Source: Candidatus Poribacteria bacterium
Lineage (GTDB): Bacteria > Poribacteria > WGA-4E > WGA-3G
Assembly: GCA_022820835.1 (NCBI GenBank)
Contig: JAJEET010000041.1
Span: forward strand, 1-51,951
Direction: 5' to 3'
DNA length: 51,951 nucleotides
The translations under genes were made by a program, and so were the position numbers. The notes beneath the pieces are model-generated. The model had not been told where the DNA came from. It made no database searches and saw nothing but the letters and a program-made list of their open reading frames with translations. Of this stretch, positions 35,116 to 43,729 are shown piece after piece. Numbering within the stretch: the first letter of the stretch is position 1; each line of letters starts with the position of its first letter.

Positions 35116-35520
35116 TCACTCTTCCGTAGACGAGAGTTCGCCTTCTTCGATCTGCGGCGCGGCTTCGCTATCGCCACCACTACGTCGGAGATGAATACGG
35201 CAACGCCGATAGTTGAGTCGGTAGTACCGGTTGTCCGGTTCTAATGCCGTCGCGCGCTGATAAGCCGTAAAAGCCGCATCCATGTCCCCAATGGCTTCGT
35301 AAGCAACACCAAGGTTATTATGTGCCTTCGAGTCGTCTGGATCGATATTGATGACCTGCCGCCAGCGAAAAATGGCTTCGTTCCAGAGTTGCGCTTGTGC
35401 CGCTCGTATCGCGAACCGATTGTACGCATCGGTCTGCGGCGTGTCGCGAAACATCGCGCAGCCAGACAGCGTTAAAAACGCCACAATAGTCATAGAAGCA
35501 AGGCATCTGTATTTTAACAC
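35116..35520 (-). CDS. TPR lipoprotein
   Basis: The GTG start at 35520 is supported by GGAGAG 6-7 nt upstream and by the lipobox TLSGC that follows (Cys near residue 21). The mature 113 residues contain two TPR units (WNEAIFRWRQVINIDPDDSK and AHNNLGVAYEAIGDMDAAFT, with ATALEPDNRYYRLNY) and an acidic tail. TPR lipoproteins scaffold envelope complexes. It directly precedes the CsgG/LpoB-like lipoprotein with an 8-bp gap, so the two probably act together, followed by the peptidase/barrel gene further downstream. Confidence 0.85.
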   Translation of the reverse strand: MLKYRCLASMTIVAFLTLSGCAMFRDTPQTDAYNRFAIRAAQAQLWNEAIFRWRQVINIDPDDSKAHNNLGVAYEAIGDMDAAFTAYQRATALEPDNRYYRLNYRRCRIHLRRSGGDSEAAPQIEEGELSSTEE

Positions 35521-35731
35521 ATTTCTCTCCGTGATATGTTGTGGTATTGTTTCACATTACGTCTTAATTATATTACACGGAATCAATCTTTTGCGTCAAG
35601 AGAAAATTGGGTACACAACGACACTGTTCTTTTGCAGGAAAAACTTGTCAAACAGTCTGAGGCGTGATAGACTATTAATGTTTTAAAATTTACGATTAGA
35701 GCTCCGAGTCCATTGTTAGCGAAAACAAAAC

Positions 35732-36238
35732 ATGTTAAACCCAAAAATCTATCAGCGCAGCGAACTCGCATCCATTCTTCAGCGATTAAAAGCAGAAGGT
35801 AAAACTGTTGTTACGACCAACGGCTGTTTTGATGTACTACACTTAGGACATCTCCGGTACCTACAAGCGGCACGCCAACTTGGGAACCTGCTCGTCGTCG
35901 GAGTCAACAGTGATAGTTCGGTACGGCAACTCAAAGGTGAAAACCGCCCGCTTGTGCCTGAAACAGAACGCGCAGAGATGCTCGCTGGGTTGGAATGCGT
36001 CGATTACGTCGTCATCTTCCCAGAATTGACCCCCGTTGATCTGCTCTCCGAACTCAAACCGAGCATCCACGTCAAAGGTGGAGACTATAAACTCGAACAA
36101 CTCATTGAGCGGAAGGTCGTTGAAGAAAACGGCGGTAAAGTCGTCGTAGGACTAAACGTCCCCGGTAAATCCACCACCAATCTCATTCAAGTGATATGCG
36201 AACGATACAAAGACGTTGATAGTAAAAACGCGTCGTAA
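35732..36238 (+). CDS. rfaE2: D-glycero-beta-D-manno-heptose 1-phosphate adenylyltransferase
   Basis: This cytidylyltransferase-fold enzyme makes ADP-heptose for the lipopolysaccharide core. The 168-residue protein has the nucleotide-binding motif TNGCFDVLHLGHLRYLQAAR (HxGH), VVGVNSDSSVRQLKGENRPL, then ERAEMLAGLECVDYVVIF, HVKGGDY and a C-terminal GKSTTNLIQ, all typical of the RfaE domain II or stand-alone RfaE2. The kinase half (HldE N-terminus) is not present nearby. It supports a diderm organism with a heptose-containing surface polymer. It is divergent from the lipoproteins. Confidence 0.93.
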   Translation: MLNPKIYQRSELASILQRLKAEGKTVVTTNGCFDVLHLGHLRYLQAARQLGNLLVVGVNSDSSVRQLKGENRPLVPETERAEMLAGLECVDYVVIFPELTPVDLLSELKPSIHVKGGDYKLEQLIERKVVEENGGKVVVGLNVPGKSTTNLIQVICERYKDVDSKNAS

Positions 36239-36255
36239 AATAGTTTTAGAACGAT

Positions 36256-36352
36256 TATAGTGGATCTTGGAATCATTTATACATTCGTAGGGGAAACCGG
36301 GTTACCCAGTCCTACGCCCGCGAGTGTGCAAGTAATTACGGGATCTACTATA
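36256..36352. repeat. Inverted-repeat element in the leader of the GH88 gene
   Basis: Arms TATAGTGGATC (36256-36266) and GATCTACTATA (36342-36352) pair with one G-U position. Inside, GTAGG and CCTAC enclose GGGAAACCGGGTTACCC-like sequence. The element ends 28 nt before the GH88 ATG. It could be a small mobile element or an RNA structure in the 5' leader. Confidence 0.5.
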
Positions 36353-36380
36353 AAATGCCCTAAGGAGGCAATCATAGCCA

Positions 36381-37751
36381 ATGCAGATAAACAATTCATT
36401 ACGTCCCGCCAATCTAAAACCTCAAATTGAGAGGCTTTTTGAATACTCAGGTCAGAAAATTTTAGCCATTGAGGACACATGGCCCCCTGAAAAAGGCACG
36501 CCTGTCTTCACCGTCGCTGGCACCTATACGACACGCGGCTGGACAGAGTGGACACAAGGGTTCCAATTCGGTTCCGCGATCCTCCAATTTGATGCCACAG
36601 GCGACGAACAGTTCCTTGAAATCGGCAGAAAGAACACCATTGAGAAGATGGCACCGCACGTCACACACATCGGTGTCCATGACCACGGATTCAACAACGT
36701 CTCAACTTACGGCAACCTCCGCCGTCTTATGCGTGAGGGTGTGATTCCGCACGACACTAACGAAATGCACTTCTATGAACTCGCACTGAAAGCCTCCGCC
36801 GCCGTTCAAGCGAGTCGCTGGACAGAGATTAAAGATGGAACCGGATATATCGCCTCTTTCAACGGACCGCATTCGCTCTTTTCGGACACCATCCGATCCC
36901 TACGCGTATTGGCACTCGGACACACACTCGGGGCAGTGCTAATGGGTGAAGGCGATGTCGCTATCAGTCTACTGGAACGTCTGCTCCAACATTCACAGAC
37001 GACAGCAACCTATAACGTCTATTACGGTGAAGGACGTGACGCTTATGACCTGCGTGGACGCGTTGTCCATGAATCTATCTTCAATACGAACGATGGAAAC
37101 TACCGCTGCCCAAGCACGCAGCAGGGGTACTCTCCCTTTACGACGTGGACACGCGGATTGGCGTGGATTATTACAGGTTACGCCGAGCAACTTGAGTTTT
37201 TTGATACACTCTCTGAAGACGATCTCGAACCTTACGGCGGATATGATTTGGCAACGGCACATATCCGAAAAGCAGCGGAAGCCACAGCGGATTTCTATAT
37301 TGAAAACACCGCACAAGACGGGATCCCATATTGGGATACCGGTGCTCCCGGTTTAGCTGAACTCGGTGATTATTTAGCGGTACCCGCGGATCCGTTTAAT
37401 GATCTCGAACCGGTAGATAGTTCCGCCGCAGCGATTGCCGCACAGGGACTGATTCGACTCGGAAACTACCTCAGAAAACACGGTGAGACAGAAGTCGGAG
37501 ATTCATACTACCAAGCAGGTTTAACAGTCGCCAAAACGCTTTTCGCTGAACCGTATCTCTCAACCTCCGAGACGCATCAAGGGTTGTTGTTACATTCCGT
37601 GTATCACCGTCCGAACGGTTGGGACTATGTGCCAGAGGGTCGAAAAATCCCATGCGGAGAGGCATCCATGTGGGGAGATTATCACGCCCGCGAACTCGCA
37701 GTCTTATTATGGCGGGAAATCGTTGGAAAACCGTATCTGACGTTTTTCTAA
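36381..37751 (+). CDS. GH88-like unsaturated glucuronyl hydrolase
   Basis: The 456-residue protein lacks a signal peptide and resembles the (alpha/alpha)6-barrel unsaturated glucuronyl hydrolases: VAGTYTTRGWTEWTQGFQFG, IGVHDHGFNNVSTYGNLRRL, CPSTQQGYSPFTTWTRGLAW, and YWDTGAPGLAELGDYLAVPA with VDSSAAAIAAQGLIRL near the end. These enzymes remove the unsaturated uronate left by polysaccharide lyases using a hydration mechanism with catalytic aspartates. AAGGAGG (36361-36367) supports the ATG. No lyase gene is visible next to it, so its role in uronate-containing glycan use is inferred. Confidence 0.85.
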   Translation: MQINNSLRPANLKPQIERLFEYSGQKILAIEDTWPPEKGTPVFTVAGTYTTRGWTEWTQGFQFGSAILQFDATGDEQFLEIGRKNTIEKMAPHVTHIGVHDHGFNNVSTYGNLRRLMREGVIPHDTNEMHFYELALKASAAVQASRWTEIKDGTGYIASFNGPHSLFSDTIRSLRVLALGHTLGAVLMGEGDVAISLLERLLQHSQTTATYNVYYGEGRDAYDLRGRVVHESIFNTNDGNYRCPSTQQGYSPFTTWTRGLAWIITGYAEQLEFFDTLSEDDLEPYGGYDLATAHIRKAAEATADFYIENTAQDGIPYWDTGAPGLAELGDYLAVPADPFNDLEPVDSSAAAIAAQGLIRLGNYLRKHGETEVGDSYYQAGLTVAKTLFAEPYLSTSETHQGLLLHSVYHRPNGWDYVPEGRKIPCGEASMWGDYHARELAVLLWREIVGKPYLTFF

Positions 37752-37761
37752 CATGTACAGG

Positions 37762-37867
37762 ACTTACGCAGCCTCCACTGCAGGGTTTTTGATAGGGTGT
37801 TTCTTCAGGGTTTCAAACCCCGACTGCAGTGCGTCGGATATTCGTTATCACGGAGAAATGCGTAAGT
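37762..37867. repeat. 106-bp nested inverted-repeat element
   Basis: The outer arms ACTTACGCA (37762-37770) and TGCGTAAGT (37859-37867) and the inner arms CACTGCAG (37776-37783) and CTGCAGTG (37824-37831) are perfect. GGGTTTTT/AAACCCC segments lie inside. The size and nested symmetry fit a miniature inverted-repeat element between GH88 and the sigma/WD40 gene. Confidence 0.6.
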
Positions 37868-37962
37868 TTTTTAGAATTATGAGACTTTTTCACTACGGAT
37901 TGCGTCATTATATTTAATCGGGTAAATATGAACGATAAACTTTCCGTTTTGAGAGGTGCCCA

Positions 37963-40938
37963 ATGAAAAATAGTGATGCTAAACTCATCGAGCGCGTCCT
38001 TTCAGGTGATGATACTGCGTTCTCAACACTCGTGCGAAAATACCAAAAACAGGTTCACGCACTCGTGTGGCGAAAGATCGGGGATTTCCACATCGCCGAG
38101 GATATCACACAGGACACATTCCTAAAAGCATACCAAAAACTGACGACGCTAAAGGATCCGCAGTCTTTTGCCGGTTGGCTCTATGTGATAGCGACGAACC
38201 ACTGCAAAACGTGGCTCCGTAAAAAGCGTTTGCAGACGCAACCCTTGGAAACCACCAGCAACACCGAGTTAGAAAAAGCGACCTATTCCGAATACGTCGT
38301 TGACGAAAACGAGCAGACAGCGGCAGAAGTCCATCGCGAAATCGTCAAGCAGTTACTCGCGAAACTTCAGGATAGCGAGCGGACGGTCATCACGCTCTAT
38401 TACCTCGGTGAAATGACTTACGAGGAAATCAGCAAATTTTTAGGCGTATCGGTCAGCACGATTAAGAATCGTCTCTACCGCGCGCGAAAACACCTAAAAA
38501 AAGAGGAACCGCTGATTCGAGAAGTCTTGGAGAATTTTCAAATCACACCGAATCTCACAGCGAACATTATGCGCGAGGTTTCACAGACAAAACCGATCGT
38601 GCCGTCTAATGGTAAACCGCTCGTCCCGTGGGCAGCCGCCGCTTCCACGGTTGTAGCCATGTTGCTAATGCTCGGCATCGGAAATCAGCAATATGCAATC
38701 CGTTTCCAGCAGCCTTACAGCCTTGATGCCGCATCAGAGATGACAGTTGAACTCATTGAGGCACCCCTTGTCCTACACCGCACCATAAAACCGGATACAC
38801 GGACGCAGATACAAAGTACGAACGCGTCAGGTAGAAGCAACACATCTAAACAACTATCCAATAACACCGTCGCCCTCGTTTCAGAAGTACACGCAGACGA
38901 AACAATCGTAGATTATACGCAATGGGAACTGCCGGAGGAAGCGAAAGTACGGATCGGAAAGGGGTACATTAATAGGATCCGATTTTCGCCGGATGGCAAC
39001 GAACTTGCCATAGCGAGTAGCATCGGAATTTGGATGTATAGCGTGGCGACTGGAGACGAAATCGCACTGCTTACCGGACATACAGCAGAGATTCAGAATT
39101 TAGCCTTCTCTCCTGACGGACGAATTCTCGCCAGTGCGGGAAACGACAGAACACTCCGATTGTGGGATACCGAATCCGGTCAACAGTTGGCGGTACTATC
39201 GGACGAAGGCATCTCGCCTTGGTCTATTGCATTCTCACCTGACAGTACCACGATTGCCAGCGGTAGCCGCACAATTCAGGTCTGGGATGTTGATACCGGA
39301 AATCCCCTCGCTACACTAACAGGACACAGGGAGTCAATTGGGGCATTGGCGTTTTCACCCGACGGAAAAATTCTTGCCAGCGGATCATGGGACACGGCAA
39401 TTAAATTGTGGGACATCGCTACAGAAGAACTGCTATCAACACACTCCGGTCAGGCATTCATTTTTTCACCGGATGGAAAAACTTTTGCGGTTATAGACGA
39501 GGATCCAGAAATCCAACAGCCAAAGACAACGAACAACGCGCAGCAAGAACCGGATCGCCAAAGTCCCTCCATTCGCTTATTGGATACCGCTACAGGAGAA
39601 CACCTGTCAACGCTCAGCGGAGAGACACTGGCGTTTTCACCGGATGGCGAAATCCTCGCAAGTAGAGACACAGATGGGACGATTCGATTGTGGAATCCAG
39701 CCACAGGAGAACAGCTGCGCACCTTCATTCAACCCGAACCTACGGATACCAATCAGGGACCTCGCAGGGTTAGGCGTCCGGCACCACAGATTAAGACGTT
39801 GGCATTCTCACCCAATGGATCTACTTTGGTAAACCACAATGACCGCGGCACGATTCAATTGTGGAACGTTGCGGACGGTAGACTTCTCTCCACAACAGAC
39901 GCACACACAGGACCAGGGCTAATCTATAAATTTGCCTCGGTGTTCTCGCGAGATAAACCGATCTTCATGAATGCTGACGAGACGGGAGCGGTTCACACGT
40001 GGAACACAACCACTGGTGACCATCTCTCGACTTTTAATCTCAAACGGCACGAGGACTGGGGAAGCACGTTAGGATTCTCTGCTGATGGGACAACGCTTAT
40101 GAGTGTCGGCTCGTTAAGGCAAGGCAACACCGTCCGGTCTTGGGACATCGACGGCAATAAAGAATTCGCACCGATGATGCTGCCACAGTTGAGTGGGATA
40201 CAGGCTTCCACATTTTCACCGGATGGCAAGACCCTCGCCGGTGTAACGGATAATACGAATACGATCGGGTTGTGGGACCTTCAAACCGGCACGCGACGCG
40301 CAACCCTTGTAGGGCATACGTGGTTCGTCGAAACCACTACTTTCTCCTCAGATAGCGGTCTCCTCGCCAGTGGCGACAGGACAGGCGCGATTTATGTGTG
40401 GGACACAACGTCAGGGCAGCGCAAGAAAACACTCGAAGGATACCAGATATCGGTTAAGGCGTTGGTATTCTCACCAGATAGCAGCATACTTGCAAGCGCG
40501 AACCACCAGGGCCTTCGCTTGTGGGACGTTAGTACCGGTACGCTTCGCACCGACCTTATAGAATATGAAGACTTAGGGCAAGCCGAAATGATAGCATTAG
40601 CGTTCTCGCCGGACGGTAAAACGCTCGCCAGTACAGGACGGAGTAAGATTCTCTTATGGGATGTTAACGCACACCGCTTGCTACCGGAACTCACGAGACG
40701 TGGCACGCGGGTTAAAACGATAACGTTCTCTCCAGATAATGCAACGCTGCTCATCGGATGCAGCGACGGAACGATAGAGATGTGGGATACCGGTTCCTAC
40801 ACCCTCACATCTACCGTCAAACCGCATACGGCGCGGATTGAGGCACTGAAATTCTCACCAGACGGCAGAACTCTCGCCACTGGAAGTTGGGACAGTACGA
40901 TCCTCTTATGGCACTGGGCAAGCCTCGCAGCCAAATAG
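37963..40938 (+). CDS. ECF sigma factor - transmembrane - WD40 propeller fusion
   Basis: Residues ~10-85 are sigma region 2 (ALVWRKIGDFHIAEDITQDT, then FLKAYQKL) and ~130-185 region 4 (DSERTVITLYYLGEMTYEEI, SKFLGVSVSTIKNRLYRARK). A single membrane helix follows (AAAASTVVAMLLMLGIGN, about 222-242). The rest (~330-990) holds about a dozen WD40 repeats of the form FSPDG..LASGS.D.TI.LWD. Some blades are irregular, with a proline-rich insert near 515-540. The layout predicts a membrane-tethered sigma factor with an extracytoplasmic sensor propeller, without a separate anti-sigma factor. How the sigma part is released is unknown. Related fusions occur in planctomycetes and poribacteria. Confidence 0.9.
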   Translation: MKNSDAKLIERVLSGDDTAFSTLVRKYQKQVHALVWRKIGDFHIAEDITQDTFLKAYQKLTTLKDPQSFAGWLYVIATNHCKTWLRKKRLQTQPLETTSNTELEKATYSEYVVDENEQTAAEVHREIVKQLLAKLQDSERTVITLYYLGEMTYEEISKFLGVSVSTIKNRLYRARKHLKKEEPLIREVLENFQITPNLTANIMREVSQTKPIVPSNGKPLVPWAAAASTVVAMLLMLGIGNQQYAIRFQQPYSLDAASEMTVELIEAPLVLHRTIKPDTRTQIQSTNASGRSNTSKQLSNNTVALVSEVHADETIVDYTQWELPEEAKVRIGKGYINRIRFSPDGNELAIASSIGIWMYSVATGDEIALLTGHTAEIQNLAFSPDGRILASAGNDRTLRLWDTESGQQLAVLSDEGISPWSIAFSPDSTTIASGSRTIQVWDVDTGNPLATLTGHRESIGALAFSPDGKILASGSWDTAIKLWDIATEELLSTHSGQAFIFSPDGKTFAVIDEDPEIQQPKTTNNAQQEPDRQSPSIRLLDTATGEHLSTLSGETLAFSPDGEILASRDTDGTIRLWNPATGEQLRTFIQPEPTDTNQGPRRVRRPAPQIKTLAFSPNGSTLVNHNDRGTIQLWNVADGRLLSTTDAHTGPGLIYKFASVFSRDKPIFMNADETGAVHTWNTTTGDHLSTFNLKRHEDWGSTLGFSADGTTLMSVGSLRQGNTVRSWDIDGNKEFAPMMLPQLSGIQASTFSPDGKTLAGVTDNTNTIGLWDLQTGTRRATLVGHTWFVETTTFSSDSGLLASGDRTGAIYVWDTTSGQRKKTLEGYQISVKALVFSPDSSILASANHQGLRLWDVSTGTLRTDLIEYEDLGQAEMIALAFSPDGKTLASTGRSKILLWDVNAHRLLPELTRRGTRVKTITFSPDNATLLIGCSDGTIEMWDTGSYTLTSTVKPHTARIEALKFSPDGRTLATGSWDSTILLWHWASLAAK

Positions 40939-41005
40939 CGGACAGCAATTAGCCATCAGCACTCGGTTTCCAACAGCTATCGGCAATCAGGACTGTTAAC
41001 TGAAA
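40939..41005 (+). repeat. Degenerate heptamer repeat after the sigma/WD40 stop
   Basis: Directly after TAG the sequence CGGACAGCAATTAGCCATCA continues in roughly 7-nt steps (GCACTCG, CAGCTATCGGCAATCAGG) and ends GACTGTTAACTGAAAACC. It is a degraded copy of the stop-codon-linked element. The remaining ~180 bp to the next gene show nothing clear. Confidence 0.5.
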
Positions 41006-41182
41006 ACCTACCCTCTCTTATCATTATAGAAATCACATCAGTTACGGTTCAGATGAATAGAAATGTAGAAAAAAAAGACACCTTGTAATATAATGAGGTA
41101 AGAAACGTTTTTCGCAACTCTTATGACTGTCGTGCGAAGGCACCACGCCTCATACTCTCATTAGTACTCAAGGAGTCTATCT

Positions 41183-42454
41183 ATGAAAGTCACAAACGTT
41201 GAGCGTATCCTTGTAGATGTCCCTTTCACCCCGCGTCAACAACAGATTACCACGCAGAGCGTGTCAACCGTTTACAATTGGTCGATCCTCGAATTGTGTA
41301 AAGTTACAACCGATACCGGACATATCGGTTGGGGCGAAACCGTCGTCCACTACACTTATTCACGCGTCAGTGAAGCAAGCGTCGAACGTGTGATTGGGCA
41401 GAGTCCCGTTGAATTCATGAACGATGATTCACTCGGTGCCGGTTTACAGATGGCACTCTTCGATGTCGTCGGCAAGATTCTCGAAGTACCCGTCTACCGA
41501 CTCCTCGGCAATCAGTGTCGGGACGCGGTCCCGATTTCGTGGTGGTGTATCGATGCCTCCCCAGAAAACTGGGCAGCGGAAGCCGCAGATGCCGTGAAAA
41601 ACGGCTATACCAGTTTCAAGAACAAACCGCGCCCGTGGTGGGATATCTCCGCACAAGTGGAAGCCGTCGCAGCGGTCGTACCAGCAGATTTCAAACTCGA
41701 CCTTGATCCCAACGGTTCTCTCCGCGATGCAGAAACCGCCATCCCAATCCTCCAAAAACTCAATACACACCCAAACGTAGCGATGTTCGAGACCCCCATC
41801 CCGCAGAGCGATGTTGATGGCAACAAACAGATTCGCGAAGATGTTGGTTGCCAAATCGCGATGCACTTCGGTTCACCACCTTACACAACCTGTGTCCGTG
41901 AAGATGTATGCACCGGGTTCGTCATCGGTGGCGGTAAGTCACGAGTCGTCCGTGAAGGTGAACTCAGCGCGGCGGCAGATATGCCGTTTTGGCTCCAAAT
42001 CGTCGGAAACGGCTTGACCACGACGTGGGCAGCGCACCTCGGTAGCGTTCTCACGCACGCCACATGGCCCGCTATCACTTGTATCAACCTTTACAGCAAC
42101 CATCTGCTCACACAACCGATACAAGTAGCGGACGGATGCCATAAGGTACCAGATGCACCCGGATTAGGCGTTGAAGTCAACGAAGACGCTGTTGAACGTT
42201 TCCGCGTCCCCGCAGAGAAATTAGATGCTGACGGCTACACGATCCATCCTGTGCCGCGTATCATCAAGACGGCAGTCTATCCTGATGGCAGCTGCATCCA
42301 CATGGCAGGCGACGGTTTGAGTTATTTCAACGCCGGTAACGGCAAGGCACAAGCAGAAGGCGCACGCCTCGAACTCACCTTCGACGACGGCAGCGACGAA
42401 TGGGCAACCCTCTTTGAAAAAGCAAGGCAAACCCCTGTCCATGGACAATGGTAG
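41183..42454 (+). CDS. Mandelate racemase/muconate lactonizing enzyme family protein
   Basis: The 423-residue enolase-superfamily protein has an N-terminal capping domain (to ~110), then the barrel with FKNKPRPWW (K-x-K catalytic pair), FKLDLDPNGSL (first metal Asp) and VAMFETPIPQ (second metal Glu). The usual third ligand segment (I-x-x-D/E-E/S) reads CQIAMHFGSPPY, so the third ligand is altered or displaced. Near the end YFNAGNGKAQ resembles the closing loop. AAGGAGT lies upstream of the ATG. Family members abstract a proton alpha to a carboxylate, e.g. in sugar acid dehydration; the substrate is unknown. Confidence 0.82.
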   Translation: MKVTNVERILVDVPFTPRQQQITTQSVSTVYNWSILELCKVTTDTGHIGWGETVVHYTYSRVSEASVERVIGQSPVEFMNDDSLGAGLQMALFDVVGKILEVPVYRLLGNQCRDAVPISWWCIDASPENWAAEAADAVKNGYTSFKNKPRPWWDISAQVEAVAAVVPADFKLDLDPNGSLRDAETAIPILQKLNTHPNVAMFETPIPQSDVDGNKQIREDVGCQIAMHFGSPPYTTCVREDVCTGFVIGGGKSRVVREGELSAAADMPFWLQIVGNGLTTTWAAHLGSVLTHATWPAITCINLYSNHLLTQPIQVADGCHKVPDAPGLGVEVNEDAVERFRVPAEKLDADGYTIHPVPRIIKTAVYPDGSCIHMAGDGLSYFNAGNGKAQAEGARLELTFDDGSDEWATLFEKARQTPVHGQW

Positions 42455-42642
42455 AAGTTTTACTACACCAAGAAACAGTGGGTATGGTTTCCTTCATTCT
42501 CTGCTGGCGGGGTGTTGGCTGAGGTGTTTCCCCTAGCAACCCCGCTTACTGACAACCGATAACTGAATAGTTCTGTGGAGTTTCATACTTCACTTGAAAC
42601 AGTGTTGAGAAATATGGTATACTTCCCAATGAGGTTTGATGG

Positions 42643-43086
42643 ATGAATCATGATTTGCATGACGGTATAAGGGACCAAGCCAGTGCAAGTCGCCAACGCT
42701 TGGAAGACTCAAGAGTCCTTTTACGGGCTTCTCGGTGGCGCGGTTCAATGTACATTGCTGGTTACGCCGTGGAATGTCTCTTGAAAACAAAATTGATGCA
42801 AATCTACGATTGTAAAAATTTGCGCGATTTAGAGTGGGAACTTCAACGACGTTTAATACTTTCTACACACCGCACAGTCTTTACGCACCAATTGGCGGAT
42901 TTGCTGAAACTTGCACCTGGCTCTGATCGATTGAAGCAAAATCGTGAACTGTGGCCGTTGTTTAACAATGTCAACAGATGGACCCCAAATTGGCGATACA
43001 CGCCCAAGCCAGCAGACCGTACCGAGGCAACTGAATTCATAACGTCTGTTGAACGAATTATACGCTGGATAAATAATAATCTGTAA
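42643..43086 (+). CDS. HEPN-domain protein
   Basis: The 147-residue all-alpha protein carries the HEPN core RGSMYIAGYAVECLLKTKLM, preceded by a helix with ASASRQRLEDSRVLLRASRW and followed by HQLADLLKLAPGSD. The catalytic R-x4-6-H of RNase-type HEPN is not clearly present. No MNT partner lies beside it; instead two small paralogous genes follow with 14-bp gaps, so it may be the first gene of a three-gene unit. HEPN proteins act as toxins, RNases or dimerisation modules, and the role here is not known. Confidence 0.78.
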   Translation: MNHDLHDGIRDQASASRQRLEDSRVLLRASRWRGSMYIAGYAVECLLKTKLMQIYDCKNLRDLEWELQRRLILSTHRTVFTHQLADLLKLAPGSDRLKQNRELWPLFNNVNRWTPNWRYTPKPADRTEATEFITSVERIIRWINNNL

Positions 43087-43100
43087 CGGAGGATTTATAG

Positions 43101-43364
43101 ATGGCGTGTGAAGTGTTAAAACATAAAATCCACAATATGCTCAAGACAGGTTATTTCTGCGATGCTAAGGACTTCGTTGATGTCTCCGATGGTTTTGATG
43201 ACCTTGTCCATATTGTCATCGTCAGTAGAAAATTCGATGGTCACACTATGGGAGGCAGAGGCGAGATCATCTGGAATGAGCTCTTCAAGCATCTTTCAGA
43301 CGAAGAGTGGGGACACGTGGCCCTATCCATTGGTATGCTGCCCGAAGAGATTGCGATCTGGTAA
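43101..43364 (+). CDS. Small BolA-like protein (paralogue 1)
   Basis: The 87-residue protein starts with a helix (LKHKIHNMLKTGYF) and has HIVIVSRKFDGHTMGGRGEI followed by WNELFKHLSDEEWGHVALSI and PEEI. The order helix-strand-strand-(V-S-x-x-F)-R-helix-strand recalls BolA domains, but the BolA histidine pattern is not fully met, so this is a fold-level guess. It is 14 bp from both the HEPN gene and its paralogue, with GGAGG before the ATG. The two neighbours are about 35-40% identical by eye, implying tandem duplication. Confidence 0.6.
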   Translation: MACEVLKHKIHNMLKTGYFCDAKDFVDVSDGFDDLVHIVIVSRKFDGHTMGGRGEIIWNELFKHLSDEEWGHVALSIGMLPEEIAIW

Positions 43365-43378
43365 TTTAAGGAGTAGAC

Positions 43379-43651
43379 ATGGAACGTGAAATTATAAAAC
43401 AGAAAATCTACGATGCCCTTGAAGCAGCTTCGTTCAGTGATCCCGATTACTTCATTGATGTTTTTGATGATGGCGACAAACACATCCGTGTTCTCATCAT
43501 CAGCCGAAAATTTGATATCCATCACTATAAATCCTCAGAACGCGATGATCTTATCTGGAATCATATTGTCAAGGCACTCTCTGAAGAAGAAACGCAACGC
43601 GTTTCCCGTATCGTTGCGGTGAATCCAGAAGAGATTAAGGTATATACCTAA
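43379..43651 (+). CDS. Small BolA-like protein (paralogue 2)
   Basis: The 90-residue protein repeats the pattern of its upstream neighbour: IIKQKIYDALEAASFSDPDY, HIRVLIISRKFDIHHYKSSE, R-D-D-L-I-W-N-H and VNPEEIKVY. SRKFD, the acidic F-x-D-V region and the PEEI ending are shared, showing that the two arose by duplication. AAGGAG precedes the ATG by 6 nt. Function is unknown; pairing of two paralogues with a HEPN gene is conserved at least here, and heterodimer formation is possible. Confidence 0.6.
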   Translation: MEREIIKQKIYDALEAASFSDPDYFIDVFDDGDKHIRVLIISRKFDIHHYKSSERDDLIWNHIVKALSEEETQRVSRIVAVNPEEIKVYT

Positions 43652-43729
43652 CATACATAAATTTTCTTGAATGGAATCAGCCTATCTGCTACAAGAACAT
43701 CCTATAGATTTGACAGAGGCGGATTAACA

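Noticed and set aside
43671..43727. 18-codon frame just before the polytopic membrane protein
   Set aside because: It could be a leader peptide, but has no good ribosome-binding site and nothing else supports its expression; noted only in the membrane-protein entry.
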